A DNA stretch of 15,348 nt. Source: Porticoccaceae bacterium. GTDB lineage: Bacteria > Pseudomonadota > Gammaproteobacteria > Pseudomonadales > Porticoccaceae. Of the stretch, positions 1-6,553 are shown piece by piece. The first letter of the stretch is position 1, and each line of letters starts with the position of its first letter. Location: positions 1-15,348 of the forward strand of contig JAHRWI010000071.1 of the NCBI GenBank assembly GCA_019090225.1, given 5' to 3'. The notes under the pieces were generated by a model. It was not told where the DNA came from and searched no databases. It saw nothing but the letters and a program-made list of their open reading frames with translations. The position numbers were made by a program, and so were the translations under genes.

Positions 1-546
1 GGCGTAGTTGATGCTGGACGATACCCTCCATTCGATAGACTCGATTTAATAGATCATGCTTTACTTCTATCCGGAGCTGAAGTTAGAAATCAATTAATTA
101 AACCTATGAAAGCAGAGTTAGAAATAGCTAGTGCAGAATTCTCCATTGATTACCTTGGCAGTAAGGAAAGAATCAATGAGTTTTTAAACTGTGAACTAAT
201 AACAAACAAAGGTGCGGTTTACGTTACGAAGACAATCCTTTTTCCCGCCAGATTTATCTACCTTGAAAAAACCGGTGAAATCGCAGGGAATGACGTCTCC
301 TATCAGTACTACATTGACAACTTTTCTGGAAGTGATGCTGAACTCGTAGATAGCGGGTATCAATGGAGACTAAACTCGCTACCTGAGGATCTTGATTCAG
401 TTACTCAAAAGATCGATAAGGGGCTTACTAAGCTATACCATAATTTTATTGATACCTACGCAGAGCGTATGGAGTCATATGATCAACATGAACTAAAATC
501 AAGGCTCATCGAATGGAAAAAGGCGATAATAAGACCATCACATTGA
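1..546 (+). CDS. 3' part of an unidentified protein, possibly nucleotidyltransferase-like
   Basis: The reading frame is open from the first base to a TGA at 544-546, so the gene begins outside the window; 181 residues are visible and the internal ATG at 106 need not be the start. The visible part is charged and alpha-helical in character, with no signal peptide or membrane segment. A stretch reading VTKTILFPARFIYLEKTGEI, followed by GND, resembles the C-terminal helical domain of aminoglycoside-adenylyltransferase-like nucleotidyltransferases, where a K-x-LF-x-AR-x-LY-x-x-x-TG pattern is common. The catalytic nucleotidyltransferase motif would lie upstream and is not visible, so this is a weak family guess. 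The gene is AT-rich compared with the genes after 2000, which suggests acquired DNA. No partner gene is obvious: the next gene is a small broken membrane protein. Confidence 0.6.
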   Translation, partial: GVVDAGRYPPFDRLDLIDHALLLSGAEVRNQLIKPMKAELEIASAEFSIDYLGSKERINEFLNCELITNKGAVYVTKTILFPARFIYLEKTGEIAGNDVSYQYYIDNFSGSDAELVDSGYQWRLNSLPEDLDSVTQKIDKGLTKLYHNFIDTYAERMESYDQHELKSRLIEWKKAIIRPSH

Positions 547-588
547 TCGCTTTATGCTGCGCTTCGAGTGACAATTTATAGCAGCGTT

Positions 589-916
589 ATGACAAAATTT
601 TTCACGTTAACTATAGCTTTTCTTGTTGCTGGATTCGGCACCTTACTATTCGTAGCATCGATCAGTTTTTTTGGTTCTGCTAATTTACCACCTTGTATTA
701 GCTGGTGATAACACTGATACATACTTCCTGGTTCCATATTGGCTTTCTGTCACTGTTCTTATTTGTTCTGCGTTGGTGTTGTCTGGCTTCTTAGTAATTC
801 GCTATGGGGGCAAGTATCAGAGTGATGATTCAAGTCGCTTAGCATTTGTAGGTATTTTACTTACTGGTATGGCCTGGGCTGTATGTGGTATTTCCTGGTT
901 GACTGCCAGTGTATAG
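589..916 (+). pseudogene. Small membrane protein gene split by a frameshift at a T7 run
   Basis: An ATG at 589 opens a frame that begins MTKFFTLTIAFLVAGFG, a hydrophobic segment, and ends at a TGA at 706-708. A second frame, offset by one base, is open from just before the T7 run at 666-672 to the TAG at 914-916 and encodes two further hydrophobic segments (around YWLSVTVLICSALVLSGFLV and AFVGILLTGMAWAVCGISWL). Removing one T from the T7 run joins the two into a coherent protein of about 108 residues with three or so membrane segments. Read literally, the only start for the downstream part is a TTG inside the same run (671), with no ribosome site. A homopolymer sequencing error, slippage-based expression or a true mutation would all fit. 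I do not recognise the family. It follows the preceding gene by 42 bases on the same strand. Confidence 0.5.
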
Positions 917-992
917 AACGTAAGCCCGAATTTAGTTACAGGCACACTTGGCAAAAATATAATCGATAACACTGGGGGTCTTATGGAGATTC

Positions 993-1811
993 TTATGGAT
1001 CTTCTGGTCGACTCTCTTCGCTATTATTCTTTAGCTCAATCAGTTCATCGATCTTTGTCTCAAGCCTTGTCAGGCGCTGTTCGATGCTTGTGAGCTGGTC
1101 TAGTTCAGCTTCTTCCGTGGTTATGATTTTCTCTTCATCCTGGCGAATAAAAAAGGCGGCGAAGCTGGCCGTTAGCATGGCAAATAGCCCCATGCCAAAG
1201 AGGATGATGATACTGGCGAGTGCTCGGCCGACGTGGCTTTCTGGCACGATGTCACCGTAGCCGACGGTGGTGACGGTGACCCAGGCCCACCAGATGCCGT
1301 CCCAGGGACTTTTGATGGCGGGGTCTAACGCGGCCATCATGATGCCAGATAAAATAATAACAATGACGGTAGCGACCAGGGTCGCACCTAATTCGTTGCG
1401 CGAGAGCATTTTGCGGACACGACTGCTGACGTGCATCAGCAGGGTAAATATGATGACCAGTCTGAGCAGACGAAAGGCTCCAAAATAAACGGGCAAGCCA
1501 AATAATAAGGGCACACCGAGGGCTATTATCAGTAGATTAAGCCAGTTGGACTTCAGATAGTAGGCGGTGTCCTTCACGGCCAGCGACAGGATAATGGTTT
1601 CAATAACAAACAGGCCCCATAGGGCCAGGTCGTAAATATCCTGGTCAGGGTGATCCATGCCCCGGTTTGCCCACCATAACAGCAGAATCCACAGCGCCGC
1701 TATTAACAGGGGGACTTCAAAAATAATCCCTAAGCGCCGGGCTATGAGGCGTTCATGAGCATGAACACCAGCGGCACCGATAAGTCGGCTGAAACTTTGT
1801 ATTTTGTTCAA
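993..1811 (-). CDS. Voltage-gated-type potassium channel protein
   Basis: This is a 272-residue inner-membrane ion channel. Residues 180-187 contain the potassium selectivity filter TTVGYGD, preceded by a pore helix (SPWDGIWWAWVTV) and followed by the last membrane helix (about 197-222). Four further hydrophobic segments come before it (about 28-48, 62-80, 90-110, 117-135). The fourth, FRLLRLVIIFTLLMHVSSRVRKML, carries spaced arginines like an S4 voltage sensor, so the layout matches six-segment bacterial K+ channels of the Ion_trans family. The C-terminal tail (about 225-262) is acidic and predicted coiled coil (heptads in IEQRLTRLETKIDELIEL), a usual way for such channels to tetramerise. 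The start is a TTG at 1811: no ATG or GTG lies between it and the upstream in-frame stop at 1839-1841, and the first downstream ATG would remove the first helix. It is monocistronic and points away from the TetR gene. Confidence 0.93.
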   Translation of the reverse strand: MNKIQSFSRLIGAAGVHAHERLIARRLGIIFEVPLLIAALWILLLWWANRGMDHPDQDIYDLALWGLFVIETIILSLAVKDTAYYLKSNWLNLLIIALGVPLLFGLPVYFGAFRLLRLVIIFTLLMHVSSRVRKMLSRNELGATLVATVIVIILSGIMMAALDPAIKSPWDGIWWAWVTVTTVGYGDIVPESHVGRALASIIILFGMGLFAMLTASFAAFFIRQDEEKIITTEEAELDQLTSIEQRLTRLETKIDELIELKNNSEESRPEDP

Positions 1812-1836
1812 GAGATAGAGTACATCGTTATTTTTT

Positions 1837-1896
1837 GACTATGGCTATGATTTTGACTATGACTATGACTATGGCTATGGCTATGGCTATGGCTAT
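1837..1896. repeat. Hexanucleotide tandem repeat (GRCTAT)n
   Basis: Ten consecutive hexamers occupy 1837-1896. In order they are GACTAT, GGCTAT, a diverged GATTTT, three GACTAT and four GGCTAT. The units are in phase without indels. On the plus strand in frame 1 they would read as alternating Asp/Gly and Tyr, flanked by a TAG at 1816-1818 upstream and a TGA shortly downstream. There is no ATG, GTG or TTG in that frame, so I do not call a protein. The array begins 25 bases upstream of the potassium channel start codon and so lies in its 5' region. Confidence 0.9.
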
Positions 1897-2070
1897 GATC
1901 AGGAGTTTTGCTGATGAATAGTGCAGGGGAGCCTTGATAGATGAGCAAGTCTAGCATAGCCTTGAGGGCGGACATTTAATAACAATCGACTTCAGGTCTG
2001 TTTAATCTGTTTATCCGAGATTGCTCGGAATTGATCAGCAGTGCGACAATGGATGCTTGAGCGTAGGTCG

Positions 2071-2075
2071 GGAGG
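2071..2075 (+). promoter_or_regulatory. Ribosome binding site deciding a non-standard TetR start
   Basis: A perfect GGAGG lies at 2071-2075 in front of the TetR reading frame. Six bases later is an ATT codon (2082), and directly adjacent is CTG (2076). No ATG, GTG or TTG exists in frame between the stop at 2064-2066 and the GTG at 2196. The position supports translation starting at about 2082, not at the internal GTG. Confidence 0.55.
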
Positions 2076-2081
2076 CTGAAC

Positions 2082-2738
2082 ATTTCCAGTACAGATAAAA
2101 TTCGCCAGAAAAAGCAGCGCTTCCTGGACAGGGAGCAGCTCATTATTGATACCGCGCTTACCCTGCTGATTCAAAAAGGCATAGAGAAGGTAACAGTGGC
2201 CGAGATCGCCTGTGAGGCGGGCATTGGCAAGGGCACGGTTTATAAGCACTTTGAGAGCAAGGCCGAGATCATGATGCGGATCATGCTTGATTATGAGCGA
2301 TCTACAGCGGCTAATCTCCAGATCGGTATTCAAGACACTGACAACGGCAACCCCGGTGCTGTGGTGAAGGCCTATTTTGAGTCCCGACTGGCTAACCCGG
2401 CGCTGGACAGGCTGGTACAACAACTCGAAATCAGACTGGAAGAGGAGCCTGCCGTTGCCGAGCAGATGGAACAACTCCTGGAAATCCGCCGTGGCTCGGT
2501 GGCGAATCTCAGTAGCATGATTGAGAAACTTATCGGCGCTGGTGTGCTTGAGGATGTGCCGGCTCATTATCATTATCTAGCTTGTTGGGCGTTAGCTCAG
2601 GGCGCAGTGGATGTCTGTTTTAACCGAGGCCTGGCTGATCAGTTTGATGACAAAGAAGGTTTGCTGAAATTTATTACCAATATCGGTGTGACCATGGGTA
2701 ACCGCGGACAGTTGCGTGGGACAAAAGACGGTCAATGA
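2082..2738 (+). CDS. TetR/AcrR-family transcriptional regulator (non-canonical start)
   Basis: This is a DNA-binding repressor-type regulator with an N-terminal TetR helix-turn-helix and a variable helical ligand domain. The recognition region reads VTVAEIACEAGIGKGTVYKHF with a typical FESKAEI continuation. The first helix (RQKQRFLDREQLIIDTALTL) is encoded upstream of the only standard start codon, GTG 2196, so starting there would delete essential HTH structure. The frame is open back to 2067, and a GGAGG at 2071 sits six bases before ATT 2082. I therefore take ATT as a probable rare start, giving about 218 residues; CTG 2076 or a mutated ATG are alternatives. The ligand domain (about 90-218) shows no recognisable effector signature. 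The stop overlaps the next gene's ATG (ATGA), so the two are translationally coupled. The regulator may control its own operon; no clear operator was identified. Confidence 0.82.
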   Translation: MSSTDKIRQKKQRFLDREQLIIDTALTLLIQKGIEKVTVAEIACEAGIGKGTVYKHFESKAEIMMRIMLDYERSTAANLQIGIQDTDNGNPGAVVKAYFESRLANPALDRLVQQLEIRLEEEPAVAEQMEQLLEIRRGSVANLSSMIEKLIGAGVLEDVPAHYHYLACWALAQGAVDVCFNRGLADQFDDKEGLLKFITNIGVTMGNRGQLRGTKDGQ

Positions 2739-3310
2739 GTACTGTATCAAGTTCGGCCTCGCTAGATAAGCTCTATGCGGATTTGTTGGACAAACAAAAT
2801 AAAGGACACAGCGGCCTGCCACCGGTAGAGCAATGGCACCCGCCCTTGAGTGGTGATATCGATATTCGTATCGCCCGGGATGGCACCTGGTATCACGAAG
2901 GCGTAGCGTTTAAGCGAGCACCACTGGTAAAACTATTTGCCAGTATTCTTAAACGCGAAGGTGATGACTACTTTCTGGTGAGTCCTGAGGAAAAATGGCG
3001 GGTGACGGTGGATGACGTGCCCTTGCATGTTATCGCAATGGAGCGAGCCCAGCGAAGCCAGCAGCAAGCCCTGGTATTTACCACGATGACCGGCGACACC
3101 GTGGTCGCAAGCAGGGAGCATCCTATCCGTGTTGCTGTTAATGCCGATAGCGGCGAGCCTTCACCTTATTTGTTGGTGCGTAATCAGCTCGAAGGTTTGA
3201 TTAGTCGGGCCGTTTACTACGAACTCGCTGAGATGCTTGAAGAGAGACAAGTCGATAGCACATCGGTATTTGGGGTGAGCAGTATGGGTGAGTTTTTCCC
3301 CTTATCTTAA
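2735..3310 (+). CDS. DUF1285 domain-containing protein
   Basis: This is a 191-residue soluble protein with no signal peptide or membrane segment. Residues about 25-90 carry the conserved DUF1285 signature: PPVEQWHPPLSGDIDIRIARDGTW style N-terminus, YHEG-x-x-FKR, LVKLFASIL, a DDYFLV motif and PEEKWRVTVDDVP. The rest (about 90-185) is also typical of the family, with RNQLEGLISRAVYYEL near the end. The family is widespread in Proteobacteria and its function is unknown. I see no catalytic motif. The ATG overlaps the TetR stop by four bases, so the pair is an operon and the protein may be part of that regulator's response. A 142-base spacer with no gene follows before the peptidase. Confidence 0.9.
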   Translation: MSTVSSSASLDKLYADLLDKQNKGHSGLPPVEQWHPPLSGDIDIRIARDGTWYHEGVAFKRAPLVKLFASILKREGDDYFLVSPEEKWRVTVDDVPLHVIAMERAQRSQQQALVFTTMTGDTVVASREHPIRVAVNADSGEPSPYLLVRNQLEGLISRAVYYELAEMLEERQVDSTSVFGVSSMGEFFPLS

Positions 3311-3438
3311 AGTGTTTGTTTGTAATTCCGACCAGGTTAATCAAAGCAACTAGTTAAAGCAGGTTAGTCGAATGCTTGACGGAATTCGTGCCCTGATAAG
3401 ACCACCAGCCTGAACAGCGTAAAACCAATTAATAACAA

Positions 3439-3444
3439 TAAGGA
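3439..3444 (+). promoter_or_regulatory. Ribosome binding site supporting the GTG start of the M20 gene
   Basis: An AAGGA-type sequence within 3439-3444 precedes GTG 3453 by about eight bases. Starting there gives an intact signal peptide, while later starts would truncate it. Confidence 0.5.
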
Positions 3445-3452
3445 ATTTAGAG

Positions 3453-4825
3453 GTGAGAGCTTACCGTTTACTTGGCATGGCGCTGTTTTTTTCAGGATCA
3501 TTATTCGTTAACCCCGCCTATGGTGATGACAAAAGCATCGTCGAATTATTGCAACAATATATAGCGCTTGATACGACTAACCCTCCCGGCATGGAAATTC
3601 GGGGTGCCGATTTTTTTGCTGCTATCTTTGAACAGCGCGGCATAGCTTATGAGCTTGTAGAGTCGGAGCCGGGTCGTGCAAATATCTGGGCGAAACTCGA
3701 AGGTGGTGATAAACTTGGCGTCCTGCTCCTCCACCATATGGATGTAGTGCCTGCCGATGCCACTCGTTGGCAGTATCCGCCTTTTGAAGGGCGGGTAGTT
3801 GATGCTCGTGTTCTGGCCGAGGTGCGCTCGATAATAAAGCCACCGGACTTTTTCACCTGCAAGCCTTCCTGGCTTTACAGGCTGCGGGCAAACCTTTGTC
3901 CCGTGACGTGGTGTTTATGGCCACCGCTGATGAAGAGGCCGGAGGGCAATTAGGTGTCGGCTGGCTTATCAAACATCGCCCTGAAATTTTTGAAGGAATT
4001 GGCGGGGTTCTAAACGAAGGTGGTTCGGGTGCCTTGCGTGAAGGCAAATTAGGTTTCGGTATAGAGCTGACCCAAAAGCTGCCCCTATGGTTAAAGATTA
4101 CGGCGACAGGCGAGCCAGGCCATGGTGCTGTGCCACGGGAAAACAGCGCACCTCGACGCTTAGTGCGAGCGTTGACCAAGTTAGAACAATTAAAGTTTAA
4201 GCCGAGAGCAGTCCCTGCCGCCGCCACTTACCTGCGCAATATTGCCAAAGATGCAACGCCGCCCTGGGACAAACGCCTGGCATCCCTTGATGAATTGCTT
4301 GCATCACCTAAACAAATGTCAGAGCTACAGGTTTATGACCATCGTCTCTATGCACAATTAATTAATACCTGCTCCCTTACGCGCTTGCAGGGTAGTGACA
4401 AAATTAATGTCGTGCCGCCCCTTGCCAGCGCCGAGGTCGATTGTCGCCTGTTACCCGATGCTAAGCCGGATCAAGTATTAGCAACTGTGAGAAAGGCGAT
4501 AGTGGAGGAGGGTGTCTCTGTAGAGACCTCCCTGTCATTTGGACCAGGGAGTTCGTCGACGGATAACTTTGTTTATCAAGCTCTGGAAAAAGTACTGAAA
4601 GGCCGGTATCCAGATGCGCCGGTTTTACCGAAATTAAATGCAGGCTTTACTGATAGTCATTTTTTTCGGGAGCAAGGCATTGCGGCCTACGGTTTTAGTC
4701 CCGTTATTTTGACTAAAAAGGATATTAGCGGTGTGCATGGCGACAACGAAAGTATTTCGCTCGACAATCTTACGCTCGGTAGCGAGGTGACTTTGGAAAT
4801 CATCGAGGAACTGGTTTACCACTGA
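3453..4825 (+). pseudogene. Secreted M20-family metallopeptidase, frameshifted
   Basis: The intact product would be a zinc-dependent M20/M25/M40 amidohydrolase or peptidase of about 457 residues, exported by a signal peptide (MRAYRLLGMALFFSGSLFVN, cleavage likely after AYG). The first frame holds zinc-ligand motif HMD (His95, Asp97) and ends uselessly at 3951-3953. After codon GTT 3810-3812 only two bases (CT) stand where a codon is expected. From 3815 the other frame continues as GRGALDNKATGLFHLQAF, carrying the bridging Asp, then ATADEEAGGQ with the catalytic and zinc-binding Glu pair, the dimerisation domain (GEPGHGAVPRENSAPRRL) and the last ligand region GVHGDNES. Every M20 motif is present but split by a one-base deletion near 3813. 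The neighbouring GCT at 3804 is also unusual (family members normally have Gly in DGRV). Either a recent pseudogene or a sequence error; substrate unknown. Confidence 0.88.
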
Positions 4826-4828
4826 GGT

Positions 4829-5020
4829 GTGGTTTTTAGCTGCGCTAAATTTTTAGAAGTTATGTCCTGTCTGATGGTTTGGAATCCTGAGATTGTTTCT
4901 TCCGGAGTGGTTAAGCGCTTGCTCGGGAAAACCGTTAGCTTTACTGATTCAGGCGGTATTCCCGTAGAATTTTTAGATAAAGAAATCCAGAGTGAGATGG
5001 GGGGCCAACAGGAAAAATAG
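4829..5020 (+). other. Doubtful ORF, possibly a gene relic
   Basis: A 63-codon frame from GTG 4829 to TAG 5018-5020 begins four bases after the M20 stop. Its protein is plausible in composition (for example VVKRLLGKTVSFTDSGGIPV) but I cannot place it in a family. The stop is an amber codon, after which the same frame stays open through to 5485, so this could be the front half of a single decayed gene with the next entry. A minus-strand frame over the same bases (4816-5037) is also open, which weakens the case. Treat as unresolved. Confidence 0.25.
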
Positions 5021-5041
5021 CCGCTGACAATTGCCAAGTTC

Positions 5042-5485
5042 TTGATGGGTTGTTGCTTCCACAGTCGGCGAACTATTCAAGGCCTGGTTGAAATTAAACA
5101 CCCCAACAAAACCATATTCGTCAAACAGCAGAACAATTCGGTGAATCAGCAGATTAACAACCATGAATCTGCTTCAGAAGAAAATATTAATTCTGAAAAC
5201 AAACTAACGGAGTTGATACGCACGTGGAAGCCGTGGGAACAATTAACAGGTTCCAAGTCGGCTCACGGTAAATCGGTATCGTCCAGGAATAGTTATAAGT
5301 GCGGCGAGATTGCCGAAGTGCGTGAGATTCGACGTTTTCTGGCTCAACAGAACCGGTTTCTGCGGACATTGGAGGACCAGCTTAATTTGGCGCTTCTGGC
5401 CAATTACCCAGTCCAACTCATGTTGGTTTTGGGGGCGAGGGATTTTACCCTTTCGCGCGTTATCCCGAATAGCGCTGAGAGCTAG
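5042..5485 (+). CDS. Hypothetical protein with TG-x-K-S-x-x-GK motif
   Basis: This is a frame of about 147 codons. Start candidates are TTG 5042, ATG 5045 and GTG 5141; none has a strong ribosome site. The middle reads RTWKPWEQLTGSKSAHGKSV and SSRNSYKCG, which resembles the short motif of many proteobacterial hypothetical proteins that share a TGPKT-x-x-GK-x-x-SSRN-x-x-K-x-G pattern. The family is of unknown function. Here two normally conserved positions differ (Ser for Pro, Cys for Gly/His), which fits decay. A charged helix follows (EVREIRRFLAQQNRFLRTLEDQLNLAL). The last ~20 residues run into the transposase fragment on the opposite strand, overlapping by four bases, so the C-terminus may be non-native. 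There is no functional link to the neighbours. Confidence 0.4.
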   Translation: MMGCCFHSRRTIQGLVEIKHPNKTIFVKQQNNSVNQQINNHESASEENINSENKLTELIRTWKPWEQLTGSKSAHGKSVSSRNSYKCGEIAEVREIRRFLAQQNRFLRTLEDQLNLALLANYPVQLMLVLGARDFTLSRVIPNSAES

Positions 5486-5706
5486 CGACGCATCTTCTTC
5501 CGCAAAAAAGCCAAGATTTTGTGTACAAGGGGCTCATATTGAAGCGTGGACTGGATGTCTTCGGTTGAACCCAGCAGCGATCGAAAAGCTTTCCAGTCTA
5601 CTGTGCGTTCAAGCTTTGGCCGCGGATCACCCAGCTGCTCAAGGAGATCAAGTCGGTTTTGATGATCAGTCAAACTGGGTTGAATCGCTAATATTCTACT
5701 GGGCAT
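5482..5706 (-). pseudogene. N-terminal fragment of an IS5-type transposase
   Basis: An ATG at 5706 opens a 74-codon minus-strand frame. Its first ~50 residues (MPSRILAIQPSLTDHQNRLD, then LLEQLGDPRPKLERTVDWKAFRSLL) match the general pattern of the N-terminal domain of IS5-family DDE transposases, where L-x-x-LGDPL-x-KL-x-x-x-(I/V)DW-x-x-FRPLL precedes the DNA-binding and catalytic parts. After GST the sequence leaves that pattern and stops at 5482-5484. None of the catalytic DDE domain is present. I read it as an insertion-sequence remnant left after deletion. I could not find matching terminal inverted repeats or a target duplication, so the element's limits are unknown. A different short protein sharing this motif by chance cannot be excluded. 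Confidence 0.45.
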
Positions 5707-5729
5707 TTACGTAGTGCTATTATCGGAAA

Positions 5730-5758
5730 TTCAGGGAGGGTCTTAGAGGCTCCCTGAA
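5730..5758 (-). terminator. Hairpin downstream of the export operon, possible terminator
   Basis: A perfect 9-base inverted repeat (TTCAGGGAG / CTCCCTGAA) with an 11-base loop spans 5730-5758. Read on the minus strand it is followed by only a short T run (TTTCC), so it is a weak intrinsic terminator at best. It lies about 80 bases downstream of the last gene of the minus-strand polysaccharide operon, where a terminator would be expected. It could instead be an end of the adjacent insertion-sequence remnant. Confidence 0.4.
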
Positions 5759-5836
5759 GTAAGCGCTATTCGAGGCTGAGCTTAGTTTCTGCATGAGTAC
5801 CTTCAAACGGTAGCTCATAAAAGGTAGCAAGGGCTT

Positions 5837-6553
5837 TTACTTGCCCGTCCGAGCGCAGCGGAGTATGCCTTGAGTGGTTTTGTCATCAAGTGCGGTACAA
5901 GCTTTCGTAGCCAGGCCAAACTGATCGGCAATATCCATCAATGGATTACCTTGCCCGATAGAGGCCGCACGACGCCAAGACTCGATGACTAAACGTCGCT
6001 GCGAGAGCGTCAGATCTTGCCAGGCCTGGAAACCAATTTCAGCAATAGCAGTGTTCACGCGAGGCCGCCATGGGCCCAGACTTGTTGCTTTACTCAGGGC
6101 ATGATCAAACTCTTCATCAAAATCGAGCATCCTGAGTTTAATAAACGCTATCTGCACCCAGGTGTAAGGCCAAAGTGGACGAGCATCAGCAGAGTGACGA
6201 TAAGCCTCCATGGCTTTTAGTCCAGAAGGTTGTGCAGCAATATCACCATGAGACTCAAAAACAGCGTGCCATTGATAGATGCGACCCAAATGGTCATAGT
6301 AATTACCATTGGCCACAGGGAAGTTGTCAACAGCACGGGCAGCGGCCTGATGGGCAATATTCCACGCCTTATCTGATGGGGGCTGGCGTTTAGAAACCCA
6401 ATCATCAAGAAAGGACTCGACCTGATAGGTTGCGATACCTGCCGACATCATCTGCATCGCGAGTACCGCGCCTGCAGCACTGACAATCAAGATCACTACT
6501 AGAAATATATTAAACCAGGATGGCGCCAACGGCTTGTCAGCTGCCATTCTCAC
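5837..6553 (-). CDS. VpsP-like polysaccharide biosynthesis protein, membrane anchored
   Basis: This 238-residue protein has one N-terminal membrane anchor (about 14-35, WFNIFLVVILIVSAAGAVLA). The rest is an alpha-helical, Trp- and Ala-rich domain facing the periplasm (about 40-235). The pattern of paired helices with WPYTWVQIAFIKL and LGPWRPRVNTAIAEIG is what VpsP-type proteins of Vibrio-like exopolysaccharide clusters show, resembling degenerate tetratricopeptide repeats. No enzyme motif is seen; a scaffold role in the synthesis/export complex is an inference. The GTG start at 6553 overlaps the phosphatase stop (GTGA), giving translational coupling; ATG 6547 is an alternative. It is the last gene of the operon. 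Beyond its stop a second frame continues for about 25 protein-like codons (see findings), so the C-terminus may be shifted. Confidence 0.75.
   Translation of the reverse strand: MRMAADKPLAPSWFNIFLVVILIVSAAGAVLAMQMMSAGIATYQVESFLDDWVSKRQPPSDKAWNIAHQAAARAVDNFPVANGNYYDHLGRIYQWHAVFESHGDIAAQPSGLKAMEAYRHSADARPLWPYTWVQIAFIKLRMLDFDEEFDHALSKATSLGPWRPRVNTAIAEIGFQAWQDLTLSQRRLVIESWRRAASIGQGNPLMDIADQFGLATKACTALDDKTTQGILRCARTGK

Noticed and set aside
545..600. Possible integron attC site between the first two small genes (GCAGCGTTATG before the second ATG, with a GCTGC/GCAGC pair)
   Set aside because: The 5' core (a TAAC-containing partner) is missing and the inverted arms are only about five bases, so the pairing needed for an attC hairpin is not there.
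1992..2573. Long minus-strand open frame of 193 codons
   Set aside because: It lies opposite the TetR gene, whose plus-strand product has a clear helix-turn-helix; the minus frame shows no domain and is an antisense shadow.
3853..4227. Minus-strand frame of 124 codons within the peptidase gene
   Set aside because: The plus-strand M20 motifs in the same bases are unmistakable; the minus frame is low-complexity and motif-free.
5482..5758. Complete insertion sequence with terminal inverted repeats
   Set aside because: Only the N-terminal part of a transposase is present; the 5730-5758 hairpin is internal-loop symmetric and has no partner at the other end.
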